A program made the position numbers and the translations under genes. From positions 1 to 63,813 of the IMG/VR virus record IMGVR_UViG_3300044630_005032: a DNA stretch of 63,813 nt; one strand, 5' to 3'. Positions 13,814 to 21,061 of this stretch are shown piece after piece. The notes under the pieces are model-generated. The model had not been told where the DNA came from, searched no databases, and saw nothing but the letters and a program-made list of their open reading frames with translations. The stretch is from a virus. The first letter of the stretch is position 1. Each line of letters opens with the position of its first letter.

Positions 13814-15289
13814 ATGAGTTTATTTTCTACTGATTTCTACCCCACCCCGCCCGAAGTAGCGGCCACCATGCTCGATTGCCTCGACCTACGGGGCAGGACG
13901 ATCCTGGAGCCCAGCGCCGGTAGTGGGAACCTGGTGCGCGAGTGCCTGAACCGTAGCGCTGCAGAGGTGATTTGGTGCGAAGTGGAGCCCAAGCTGCACG
14001 GCATCCTGACCAGCATCTGGAACGCCACGCCAGCCCACAGCTACGCCGACTTCCTGCAGGTGCATCCGGCCGACGTGTCGCACATCGACATGATCGTGAT
14101 GAACCCGCCCTTCTCGGCGGACGAGGCCCACATCCTGCACGCCTGGGAGATCGCTCCGCCCGGCTGCGAGATCGTGGCACTGTGCAACTGGAACACGATC
14201 GATGAGTACGTGCATTGCCTTACCCAGCGCGGCCCCAAAGGTCTGCAGAAACAGCTAGCCCACTTGATCAACGCCTACGGCAGCAAAGAAGACCTAGGCG
14301 AATGCTTTGCCACTGCCGAGCGGCCTACACGGGTCAATGTCGGCATGGTGCGCCTCCGCAAGCCGGGGCAACGTGTAAGCGCCGCTGATGAGTTCGATGG
14401 GTTCTTCCTCGGGCCCGACGACATCGAGGCCCAGGGCGAAGGGCTCATCCCCTACCGGCGCAGCCGCGACATCGTGAACCGCTACGTGGAGGCCTGCCGC
14501 ATCTACGACGAGCAGGTGGAGGCCGGGGTGCGCCTGCGCAGCGTGCTCGACGGGTTCTTTGGTGGGGAGCTTGGCCTGCAAGTCACGGTCGAGGGGGCCC
14601 CGGTTACCCGCAACCGGTTCCGCAAAAATCTTCAGAAAGCGGCATGGAAACACGTGTTCGGCGAGTTTCTGCCCGCGCAGATGGCCACCAGCAACCTGCA
14701 AAAGGACATCAACGCCTTTGTGGAGGAGCAATCCAAGATCCCGTTCACCGAGCGGAATATTTACCGGATGCTCCAGATCGTGGCCGGCACACAGGAGCAG
14801 CGGGTAGACCGTGCGGTTGAGGAGGCGATCGACAGCCTGACCAAGCACACAAAGGAGAACCGCTGGGGTGTGGAGGGCTGGGTTACCAACTCGGGCTACA
14901 TGCTGAACCGCCGCTTCATCCGCAGCTACATGGCTGAACCAAGCTGGAGCGGCGGTTTTGTCACAGTCGACTGCAGCCAGAGCGATGAGATCCGCGACCT
15001 GATCAAGGCACTGTGCTTCCTCACTGGCCGGTCGTTTGAAGAGGTGGGCGAGCCCCGTAACCCAGGAGTTGAAGGTGGCCGCTACTGCCCCGGCGAGTGG
15101 TACGAGTGGGGATTCTTCCGGTTCCGCGCCTACAAAAAGGGCACGGTGCATTTTGAGTTCCTGGACGAGGAGGTGTGGGCTGCCGTCAATGCCCGCTATG
15201 CACGGATCAAGGGGCAGGTGCTGCCGGAAGCCTTTAGGCGAAAGGCTGCCCGCAGGCCCAGGCGTGAACCGGCGGGGGTAGCGGCATGA
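13814..15289 (+). CDS. N6-adenine-type DNA methyltransferase with DUF4942-like C-terminus
   Basis: 491 residues. FYPTPPEVA (8-16), SAM-binding EPSAGSGN (32-39) and catalytic NPPF (97-100) define a class I adenine-N6 methyltransferase. The C-terminal ~270 residues, including the region around NRYVEACRIYDEQVEAG and KHVFGEFLPAQMATSNLQKD, follow the DUF4942 pattern usually fused to such domains. Likely modifies phage DNA against restriction. Overlaps the next gene by four bases. Confidence 0.85.
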   Translation: MSLFSTDFYPTPPEVAATMLDCLDLRGRTILEPSAGSGNLVRECLNRSAAEVIWCEVEPKLHGILTSIWNATPAHSYADFLQVHPADVSHIDMIVMNPPFSADEAHILHAWEIAPPGCEIVALCNWNTIDEYVHCLTQRGPKGLQKQLAHLINAYGSKEDLGECFATAERPTRVNVGMVRLRKPGQRVSAADEFDGFFLGPDDIEAQGEGLIPYRRSRDIVNRYVEACRIYDEQVEAGVRLRSVLDGFFGGELGLQVTVEGAPVTRNRFRKNLQKAAWKHVFGEFLPAQMATSNLQKDINAFVEEQSKIPFTERNIYRMLQIVAGTQEQRVDRAVEEAIDSLTKHTKENRWGVEGWVTNSGYMLNRRFIRSYMAEPSWSGGFVTVDCSQSDEIRDLIKALCFLTGRSFEEVGEPRNPGVEGGRYCPGEWYEWGFFRFRAYKKGTVHFEFLDEEVWAAVNARYARIKGQVLPEAFRRKAARRPRREPAGVAA

Positions 15290-15630
15290 TCAGCTGTCCC
15301 GATTGCAGCGCTTTGGGCCATGAGGTCCTTCCCCGTCTTGAACTGATTGAAGCCAGGGTGGAGGCATTGGTTGCCGCCAAGGTGCGGGAAAGCACCCAGC
15401 CAGCCGAAGGGCCTGCCGTGGCATCGGTGCCGATCGAGCGGTTAGACCTCCGCACCCTGCGCGCCTACAACACCCTCAAGCGGGCAGGAGTGAGCACGGT
15501 GGATCACCTGCTGAACCTGACCCCTGCGGATCTGCTGCGGATCAAGCGGTTTGGTGTGACCTCGCTGGCTGATGTGGTGGAGGCCCTGGAGCGGCTGGGG
15601 CTGGAGCTTCCACGGGAGGCCAGCGCATGA
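15286..15630 (+). CDS. RNA polymerase alpha C-terminal-domain-like protein
   Basis: 114 residues. Residues about 48-110 (PIERLDLRTLRAYNTLKRAG, LLNLTPADLLRIKRFG, LADVVEALERLGLELP) align along their whole length with the bacterial, and particularly cyanobacterial, alpha-CTD. Residues equivalent to E. coli R265, N268, G296 and S299 are kept (R59, N62, G90, S93), while the K298 equivalent is Thr. The N-terminus has a CPDC motif and a helix instead of the alpha NTD. It may bind UP-element-like DNA or compete with host alpha. The fold also occurs in other helix-hairpin-helix proteins. Confidence 0.8.
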   Translation: MISCPDCSALGHEVLPRLELIEARVEALVAAKVRESTQPAEGPAVASVPIERLDLRTLRAYNTLKRAGVSTVDHLLNLTPADLLRIKRFGVTSLADVVEALERLGLELPREASA

Positions 15631-15690
15631 GCGAGTGAAACAAAGACCACTGCCCCGTAGTTTAAACCCATTCCCTTAACCAATCCAGCC

Positions 15691-15990
15691 ATGCCACTCC
15701 CCGAAAACGCTTTTGAGGCCCAGTATCAAGTTGAAGATGGATACGTTACTGGCCGAAGGCTGCAAACGTTTGAAATCTACGCCGAAGACCTAGAAGATGA
15801 TGCAAGTGATGACGCTCTTAGAGAGTTTTACGACAAAGCGATAGGTGAGGATTTTCGAGAAAGCGGGAAAATCTATCCGTCGTCAAGGAAGGGAGACGAA
15901 TTTGTTGAGTGGGCAAAAGCTCAGATTGCTGAGCGCAAAGCAGTAGAGCTTGACGAGGCCAGGGAGTTCGGCCTGACAGGCCCGGAGTGA
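15691..15990 (+). CDS. Acidic unknown protein
   Basis: 99 residues, strongly acidic (YAEDLEDDASDDALREF), lower GC than neighbours. Preceded by the short gap 15631-15690 with a TTTAAACCC stretch. Such small acidic phage proteins sometimes mimic DNA, but no family is recognised. Confidence 0.6.
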   Translation: MPLPENAFEAQYQVEDGYVTGRRLQTFEIYAEDLEDDASDDALREFYDKAIGEDFRESGKIYPSSRKGDEFVEWAKAQIAERKAVELDEAREFGLTGPE

Positions 15991-15997
15991 TGCTGCA

Positions 15998-16103
15998 CCG
16001 GTAGCCTGACGCTGCCGGGTCGGTCCTATCCGTAAGGACGGACACCGGTGGAAGGTGCTTTCGGTCGCCTTCCTGAAACCGGATCCAACGGCCCGGTGGG
16101 CAG
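15998..16103 (+). ncRNA. Candidate structured RNA of unknown class
   Basis: Three successive stems: CCGGTAGC-CTGAC-GCTGCCGG (15998-16018); GTCCT/AGGAC (16023-16039); and a two-tier stem CCGGT/ACCGG enclosing GGAAGG/CCTTCC (16045-16082). They directly precede a terminator and contain no reading frame. No match to a tRNA or a riboswitch known to me. Confidence 0.45.
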
Positions 16104-16128
16104 GGGCTGACTTGGGTCAGCCCTTTCT
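16104..16128 (+). terminator. Rho-independent terminator
   Basis: Perfect eight-bp stem GGGCTGAC/GTCAGCCC with a TTGG loop followed by TTTCTC. It ends the transcript of the upstream operon or of the structured RNA. Confidence 0.8.
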
Positions 16129-16135
16129 CATGCGC

Positions 16136-16166
16136 TATGGTTGTGATGTTCGGCGGGGACGCCGGA
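16136..16166 (+). promoter_or_regulatory. Early promoter and leader hairpin
   Basis: GCTATGGT (box TATGGT 16136-16141), then the hairpin TTCGGCG-GGGA-CGCCGGA (16149-16166), 22 bases before the ATG at 16189 and immediately after the terminator. Confidence 0.5.
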
Positions 16167-16188
16167 CAAACCGAAGTCCGTATTCACC

Positions 16189-16377
16189 ATGAAAACCCTG
16201 GCTATGCCCGCCTTCCCAGGCGGGTCACCTTTCGCGTCCGCTGTTGACTGCGCCCTTTGGGAGCTGGGCTACCCCAACGACTTTGAGACTGAGGCCGAGG
16301 CCCGCGCCGCCGTTGCAGAGCTGCGCAGCACCTCACCCGAGTTTGCTGCCCTCACCTTCAACTTTGTGGAGGCCTGA
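16189..16377 (+). CDS. Small unknown protein
   Basis: 62 residues (MKTLAMPAFPGGSPFASAVD). First gene after a clear terminator/promoter boundary; three bases separate it from the next gene. No family recognised. Confidence 0.5.
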   Translation: MKTLAMPAFPGGSPFASAVDCALWELGYPNDFETEAEARAAVAELRSTSPEFAALTFNFVEA

Positions 16378-16380
16378 GCC

Positions 16381-16656
16381 ATGCGCACAACCTGCGAATG
16401 CTGCGGCGAACCCCTCGCCCTGCCCCCTGCCCGCACCCTGATGCCTGGGGAACCCCGCTACCGCCCCTCTGACCTAGCGCCAGAGCTGGCCGCCACCGCC
16501 CATGAGACCCTTGACCGGGTCGAGGCTGATCTGTCCCTGTTGGCCGGTTGTGAGCTGCCCCCGGCCCTTCTGGAGCTGGCCCAGAAGATCAACGGCACTG
16601 CCGCCCAACTAGCCCAGTTGGCGGAGCGGTTCATTACAGAAGCCGCCGTCGCGTGA
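16381..16656 (+). CDS. Small protein with N-terminal CxxC
   Basis: 91 residues. CECCGEPLAL at the N-terminus gives two close Cys pairs, possibly half of a zinc site; the rest is a long helical hairpin (HETLDRVEADLSLLAGCELP; QKINGTAAQLAQLAERF). Followed by a terminator. Confidence 0.55.
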   Translation: MRTTCECCGEPLALPPARTLMPGEPRYRPSDLAPELAATAHETLDRVEADLSLLAGCELPPALLELAQKINGTAAQLAQLAERFITEAAVA

Positions 16657-16706
16657 TTGGGTCTGCCAGCCTCCGATACGAGGTGGCCCTCACCGCCTGA
16701 TCCCTG

Positions 16707-16735
16707 GCCCTGGCAACCGCCGGGGCTTTTGCTTT
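16707..16735 (+). terminator. Rho-independent terminator
   Basis: GCCCTGGC-AACC-GCCGGGGC (eight pairs, one T-G), then TTTTGCTTT. Confidence 0.7.
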
Positions 16736-16798
16736 GGCGCCCATTGTTACGGTTTCTGAAACGCAACGACGACAGGGCTTTACGAAAGCGCGATTTAC

Positions 16799-16832
16799 GG
16801 CTTATGATTTGTGGACCGGGGCAAAGACCCGG
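16799..16832 (+). promoter_or_regulatory. Early promoter and leader hairpin
   Basis: TACGGCTTATGATTTG with TATGAT at 16803-16808, then CCGGG-GCAAAGA-CCCGG (16816-16832). The GGCTTA half-site overlaps the box. The leader to 16964 is otherwise gene-free. Confidence 0.55.
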
Positions 16833-16963
16833 CACCACCACCAACCGACCACTCGCCAGTCATGCCCTAATTCACGGCCCGCTAGGGCCCATGCGGTAAA
16901 CCAAACCAAGGCGCCTTGACCGATAGCGAGTTACGGCGTCACCTCACACTTTTTTACCCTCCA

Positions 16964-17296
16964 ATGTCTACTCCCGATTCCCAAGTCCTTGAGATCAACG
17001 GCGTCAGGTACGTGCCTGAAACCGCCGCCGGCCCCGCTGCGCTACCTGCAGGCGATAGGGCTGTGTTTGTAGTTGATCGCGGCTTCATTTATGCCGGCGA
17101 TTGGAGTTTGACTGATGGAGAGTACACACTGGCTAATGCGGTTAATTTGCGCCGCTATGAATCTATCGGGTTTGAGGGTGTGCTAGCAGACCCAAAGTCA
17201 GACAAGGCCACAATCGTAGCCATGCCTTATCCTGTAATTGTGCCAGCTGGGTCTGTGCTGTTTAGGGTCCCCGTTCCTCAAGGGTGGGGACTGTGA
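16964..17296 (+). CDS. Unknown protein preceding the GYGD-repeat gene
   Basis: 110 residues from the ATG at 16964; an upstream TTG at 16916 is possible. Beta-rich: VLEINGVRYVPE, AVFVVDRGFIYAGDWS, ATIVAMPYPVIVPAGSVLF. Stop overlaps the GTG of the next gene (GTGA), so the two are probably made together. Confidence 0.6.
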   Translation: MSTPDSQVLEINGVRYVPETAAGPAALPAGDRAVFVVDRGFIYAGDWSLTDGEYTLANAVNLRRYESIGFEGVLADPKSDKATIVAMPYPVIVPAGSVLFRVPVPQGWGL

Positions 17297-17586
17297 CAGC
17301 ATCACTTCAAGCCGTTAGGCCGGTCGGCAATGGCGATGGCTATGGCTATGGCGATGGCTATGGCCATGGCGATGGCGATGGCGATGGCTATGGCTATGGC
17401 TATGGCCATGGCGATGGCTATGGCTATGGCTATGGCTATGGCGATGGCGATGGCGATGGCTATGGCTATGGCTATGGCTATGGCTATGGCTATGGCCATG
17501 GCGATGGCTATGGCTATGGCGATGGCGATGGCGATGGCTATGGCTATGGCCATGGCACCGTTTCAACTGCATTCAGAAGGCGCTAG
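17293..17586 (+). CDS. GYGD-repeat protein
   Basis: 97 residues from the GTG at 17293. After VTASLQAVRPVGNGDG the protein is an alternation of Gly with Asp, Tyr or His (GDGYGYGDGYGHG), then GTVSTAFRRR. Encoded by a hexamer-like array of GGC(G/T/C)AT words. The GTGA overlap with the gene before and the normal C-terminus argue for a real, length-variable protein. Structural or adhesive roles are possible. Confidence 0.55.
   Translation: MTASLQAVRPVGNGDGYGYGDGYGHGDGDGDGYGYGYGHGDGYGYGYGYGDGDGDGYGYGYGYGYGYGHGDGYGYGDGDGDGYGYGHGTVSTAFRRR
17329..17556. repeat. GGCNAT short tandem array
   Basis: Over 220 bases of GGCTAT, GGCGAT and GGCCAT words in variable order. Every frame is open. Likely prone to length change by slippage. 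Confidence 0.9.
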
Positions 17587-17613
17587 CCCCTCCCCACCAC
17601 TACCCGACCGCCC

Positions 17614-17853
17614 ATGTCCACCCCTCTCGCCGAAGCCCTGCTCACCATCGGGGACCACCCCCTTTGCTCCATCGCCAGTGAGCGGCAATCCGACGATCTG
17701 GCCCCCTGGTTCTACGTCGAAAACGACGACAACAACGACTACACCAACGCCGAAGGCCTAGCCGCTACCCTGGCCAGCTACGACGAGACGCAGGCCCCTT
17801 ACCGCCTCACCGTGCTTCTACCGGCCGAGGAAGATGCTTTCGCGTACGCTTAG
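17614..17853 (+). CDS. Small acidic unknown protein
   Basis: 79 residues starting MSTPLAEALLTIGDHPLCSI, with WFYVENDDNNDYTNAEGLAA in the middle. No known domain. Follows the GYGD gene by 27 bases. Confidence 0.55.
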   Translation: MSTPLAEALLTIGDHPLCSIASERQSDDLAPWFYVENDDNNDYTNAEGLAATLASYDETQAPYRLTVLLPAEEDAFAYA

Positions 17854-17892
17854 CTGCTGCGCTTCCCAAACCATACCACTCAGTTTCCCTTC

Positions 17893-18537
17893 ATGGCAAA
17901 CCCAACCACAGTTGAAGAATTGTTGGATTACTGGCCTGGCAACATCCCGTTCAAAGGGAGTCTTGTTAGCGATGATGGCTCTTGCATGTGCGCACAGGGT
18001 CAAGCCTTGCACTTCTTGGATAAATACAATTCAAGTGACTTGCGCTACATTGATCAGGCAACTGCCGACAAAAGAGTAGCAGAGCTTTTTGGTATCAGTC
18101 GCTCACATTCAGTGCTGCTACGAATTGTTAATGACAGACAAGATGGTGCGCCGTCGAATGTCATTCGCAATCCCGAACAGGTTTTAGGTGACCAGGCGCA
18201 TGTAGTACTGGCGTTTTGGCGGAATCTTGACCGCATGACTGCAAATGACTGGGACGCCGCATGGGACGCCGCATGGGCCGCCGCATGGGCCGCCGCACGG
18301 GACGCCGCATTGGCCGCCGCATGGGACGCCGCACGGGCCGCCGCATGGGACGCCGCATGGGACGCCGGACGGGACGCCGCACGGGACGCCTCATGGGACG
18401 CCGCACGGGCCGCCGCATGGGCGACAAACGAAATCCAAGGCGCCGCAGTTATGCGCGCAAAAGGTTTGCCGTTTTTCTTCCTGCCGCTATTTGGTTTTGC
18501 AGACCCAGAAGCTGTATTAGCGGCAGATAAAGCCTAA
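17893..18537 (+). CDS. Protein with WDAA-repeat helix
   Basis: 214 residues. N-terminal ~120 residues are a globular part (VEELLDYWPGNIPFKGSLVS; DKRVAELFGISRSH). Residues about 118-178 are tandem four-residue steps of the type AAWDAAWAAA, encoded by GACGCCGCATGG-like 12-mers (18250-18420). A hydrophobic end PFFFLPLFGF follows. Such Ala/Trp/Asp arrays form long amphipathic helices in other phage and bacterial proteins of unknown role. Confidence 0.65.
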   Translation: MANPTTVEELLDYWPGNIPFKGSLVSDDGSCMCAQGQALHFLDKYNSSDLRYIDQATADKRVAELFGISRSHSVLLRIVNDRQDGAPSNVIRNPEQVLGDQAHVVLAFWRNLDRMTANDWDAAWDAAWAAAWAAARDAALAAAWDAARAAAWDAAWDAGRDAARDASWDAARAAAWATNEIQGAAVMRAKGLPFFFLPLFGFADPEAVLAADKA

Positions 18538-18579
18538 CCGCTGCGCTTCCCAAACCAAAACGTTGCATTCATTTTTGCC

Positions 18580-19008
18580 ATGGAAAATCTAAACCGCGAT
18601 CCTTATCGCCAAGTTCCCCACCAAGGAAAATTCTTTACAGAAGGAGGAAAAACTTTTTATTGGAATTTTAGCAATGCAAAACCTGGAACAAGACATAAAT
18701 CAAAACAACAAGCTTGGCGAGCTACTGGAATGCCGGTAGTGCAAATGGAAGCAGAACTTTCCGAGCACCCTATGTTTCCCGGTGCAGCACCGGTTTTCCA
18801 GGGGCTAATCTCTAGTCCAGGTTTTTATTTTGAAGTAGATAGCGACGTTACTGCAGTTGAAAACGCAGTAACGCCAGACGGAGTGATTACCAAATGGCGT
18901 GTTAATAATGCTTTGAGTGGGGCCATGCAAACAATGATTGCATGGAGCAGCAATTCTGCTGACGAATACAAAGCGGCCAAGGCTGCGGCCCAGATCTCCG
19001 CAAATTAA
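18580..19008 (+). CDS. Unknown protein, AT-richer gene
   Basis: 142 residues (MENLNRDPYRQVPHQGKFFT). Noticeably lower GC and more Lys/Asn codons than its neighbours, so possibly recently acquired. No domain recognised. Confidence 0.6.
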   Translation: MENLNRDPYRQVPHQGKFFTEGGKTFYWNFSNAKPGTRHKSKQQAWRATGMPVVQMEAELSEHPMFPGAAPVFQGLISSPGFYFEVDSDVTAVENAVTPDGVITKWRVNNALSGAMQTMIAWSSNSADEYKAAKAAAQISAN

Positions 19009-19045
19009 CAGTCAATCCCCTTTAAGCCAAACTGCTCCATTCCCA

Positions 19046-19303
19046 ATGCCCACGATCACCCACACCCCCCGCCAGCAGCCGGTAGCCACCACCTTGGATC
19101 AACTGCTAGCCGATGCCGAGGCCACCGCCCGCGCCATCGAAGACAACGCCCGCGAAGACGGCATCCCCGTGGATGCCCTGGCCCTTAGCAACTGGCGCAG
19201 CCGCATCTATCGCATCACCTCCGCCCTCACCAACGCATCAATCCCCACCCCCACGCCATTCCTGCCGACCTTCCCCTCCTTCACCGGTAAGGAATTGCTC
19301 TGA
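19046..19303 (+). CDS. Small unknown protein
   Basis: 85 residues from the ATG at 19046; helix LDQLLADAEATARAIEDNAR then a Pro/Thr-rich tail (TPTPFLPTFPSFTG). Bases 19304-19510 after it hold no frame I can defend. Confidence 0.5.
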   Translation: MPTITHTPRQQPVATTLDQLLADAEATARAIEDNAREDGIPVDALALSNWRSRIYRITSALTNASIPTPTPFLPTFPSFTGKELL

Positions 19304-19510
19304 TCCTCGGGGCATGGCCCGGTGTCATTGCCGGAACACCTGCGCTCCCTGGTGATGCCATCCACTGCTCGGGTTAAGCGGTGGAACACATGGCCTCTCA
19401 CCTGCATCTGGACCCGTCGAGGTCTGCCGTTGATTCCAGGGTCTTCATGCTCCAAGAGAACGGCAGCAAGCGCAGCGCCTGTTAGACCCCGAACCCTTCA
19501 TCACCACCCC

Positions 19511-19714
19511 ATGACCTTCTCAATCACCTACCACCCTCCGACCCGTGCAAATTCCATCCTCCCCAGCATCTTCCAGTCCAGCGACACCAAGCACACCGAA
19601 TGGGTCACGCCTGACGGCTGGAGTGCCCACGACGCCAAACAAGCCTTTGAGGCGCGTCACCCCGGCGCCGTTGTCCTTCGTTGTGACGCCATCCCCTGCG
19701 AGGTTCTCGCTTGA
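19511..19714 (+). CDS. Small unknown protein
   Basis: 67 residues from the ATG at 19511 after a CACCACCCC leader. TEWVTPDGWSAHDAKQAFEA and HPGAVVLRCDAIPCEVLA suggest a small alpha/beta fold. Overlaps the next frame. Confidence 0.5.
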   Translation: MTFSITYHPPTRANSILPSIFQSSDTKHTEWVTPDGWSAHDAKQAFEARHPGAVVLRCDAIPCEVLA

Positions 19715-19949
19715 GCCGTCCCTTCCCACGGTTTCTGATCGCAGCTCTGCTAGTGCTGCTGATCGCGCAGAGGAGGTGCTCCAAGCCGAGCGCCGCCGCC
19801 GCAGTGAAGCCTCCGATCGCCGAGTAGGGCCCACCTTGCTTGTCATCCTGCTATTGCTGGGGGCTGTCATCCTTGGCCAAGCCCTGGCCCTGCGGGACGC
19901 ACATCAGCAGCTGCTGCACGAACGCCACGTAGCACCGAGGGCCCGATGA
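19683..19949 (+). CDS. Small single-pass membrane protein
   Basis: Start uncertain: GTG at 19683 gives 88 residues, GTG at 19776 gives 57. A basic stretch (AERRRRSEASDRRVG) precedes one membrane segment (TLLVILLLLGAVILGQALAL), then a polar tail. Its stop overlaps the ATG at 19946, opening a long chain of ATGA-coupled genes. Confidence 0.45.
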   Translation: MTPSPARFSLEPSLPTVSDRSSASAADRAEEVLQAERRRRSEASDRRVGPTLLVILLLLGAVILGQALALRDAHQQLLHERHVAPRAR

Positions 19950-20275
19950 GCGAAGCGAATGGCCTGACGCCCTGCTGCGCTAACTGCCGGTTCTTCGTCG
20001 AGCCAGACGATGGGCAAGGCACCTGCAAACGCTACGCCCCCAGGCCAGCGCAAGGCGAGGCCTGGGCTGAGTGGCCGTGGGTGCTGCCTCACGACTGGTG
20101 CGGCGAGTGGGCTCAGCCCCTCAGCAATGACGAGCTGTTTGCCGACTACCTGGCACGCAATGTAGGCGCCAAGCCCCTGCTTGACGGGATCCCGGTGATG
20201 CCCACCGACGACCTTTTGACCAAACCTACCGACCCGTCAGTGATCACCTACGACTTTGAGGATCTCCTTCGATGA
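19946..20275 (+). CDS. Cysteine-rich (zinc-binding-like) phage protein
   Basis: 109 residues. CCANCRFFVEPDDGQGTCKR followed by YAPRP ... WPWVLPHDWCGEW is the layout of a small Cys4 domain seen in many phage proteins (CxxCRFW ... GxCRRxxP ... DWCGEF). Metal-binding likely, function unknown. Confidence 0.65.
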   Translation: MSEANGLTPCCANCRFFVEPDDGQGTCKRYAPRPAQGEAWAEWPWVLPHDWCGEWAQPLSNDELFADYLARNVGAKPLLDGIPVMPTDDLLTKPTDPSVITYDFEDLLR

Positions 20276-20439
20276 CCTACCAGATCAGCTGGTATATCAA
20301 ACGCAAGCCCGGCCCCGGCCGCCGCGCACTGGTCGGAACAGAGCGCTTTGAACTGTTCACCGAAGCGTCAACGCGCACCGAATCGTTGTTGGCTGAGGGA
20401 ATGGAGGTGCGCATCCTGCCCCTAGAGGTGAAGGGATGA
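20272..20439 (+). CDS. Tiny unknown protein
   Basis: 55 residues (MTYQISWYIKRKPGPGRRAL). Begins four bases before the previous stop and ends four bases into the next gene, so it is locked into the operon. Beta/alpha pattern, no family. Confidence 0.5.
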   Translation: MTYQISWYIKRKPGPGRRALVGTERFELFTEASTRTESLLAEGMEVRILPLEVKG

Positions 20440-20885
20440 GCAGCTCACTACTGCCTGCAGACCTCGCTTCGCTGCGCAAGGCCGCTGCCGCTGGCTACAC
20501 CCATGCACGGGTGCTCCTGCACCTGCTGGAGCGAGTGGAGGCGCTGGAGCAACTGCATCAGGACAAGCTCGACCGGCTGATCGCGCTGGATCGAGGCGAC
20601 GACGAGCCCACCCCCGAGGCTGCCCATCCCAGCCACGGAAACAGTGAGTACACCGACCAGGAGTGGGCCGAAATTAAACGCTGGAGGCAGCAGCCACCAG
20701 CTTCCCAGCCCGCCCCGCCGGCCGCGCCTGCCGGGGGGTTGCTGGAGAGGGTTTGCGGAGAGATGACCGGGGACGACGATCCATCCATTGATGCCCGCGC
20801 CGCAATCCGCGAAGTGGCGGAGTGGTTGGATCAGCAGGGCCAGCACGGTTGCTCGCTGCTGCTGCGTGAGGAGGCTGGCCGATGA
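20436..20885 (+). CDS. Unknown protein with Pro/Ala linker
   Basis: 149 residues: a helical N-terminus (ARVLLHLLERVEALEQLHQD), a central disordered linker (QPPASQPAPPAAPAGG) and the C-terminal module LLERVCGEM...DARAAIREVAEWLDQQG. The last module is common in phage genomes with no assigned function. Confidence 0.55.
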   Translation: MSSSLLPADLASLRKAAAAGYTHARVLLHLLERVEALEQLHQDKLDRLIALDRGDDEPTPEAAHPSHGNSEYTDQEWAEIKRWRQQPPASQPAPPAAPAGGLLERVCGEMTGDDDPSIDARAAIREVAEWLDQQGQHGCSLLLREEAGR

Positions 20886-21061
20886 ACGCCCGAACATTGA
20901 AAGCCGCCATAACCGAAGCCGAGCGCTTTCTGGATCTGGCCAGAGAGCTTCAGCCCGAATTCGCCAACGGCTATTACAACGGCAGCAAAGTTTCAGGCGC
21001 CACCCGCCGCGCATCCATGGACTTGACCCGTGCCCTTGCTGATCTCAGGAGGCCGACATGA
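20882..21061 (+). CDS. Tiny helical unknown protein
   Basis: 59 residues: AAITEAERFLDLARELQPEF, then YYNGSKVSGATRRASMDLTR. Coupled at both ends. An AGGAGG ribosome site for the next gene lies inside its 3' end. Confidence 0.55.
   Translation: MNARTLKAAITEAERFLDLARELQPEFANGYYNGSKVSGATRRASMDLTRALADLRRPT

Noticed and set aside
14294-15151. 285-residue leftward frame
   Set aside because: Antisense shadow of the DUF4942 methyltransferase.
17330-17761. Poly-(Met-Ala) frame and leftward Ala-Ile / His-Ser frames over the GGCNAT array
   Set aside because: All frames of such an array are open; only the GTGA-coupled frame has normal flanks.
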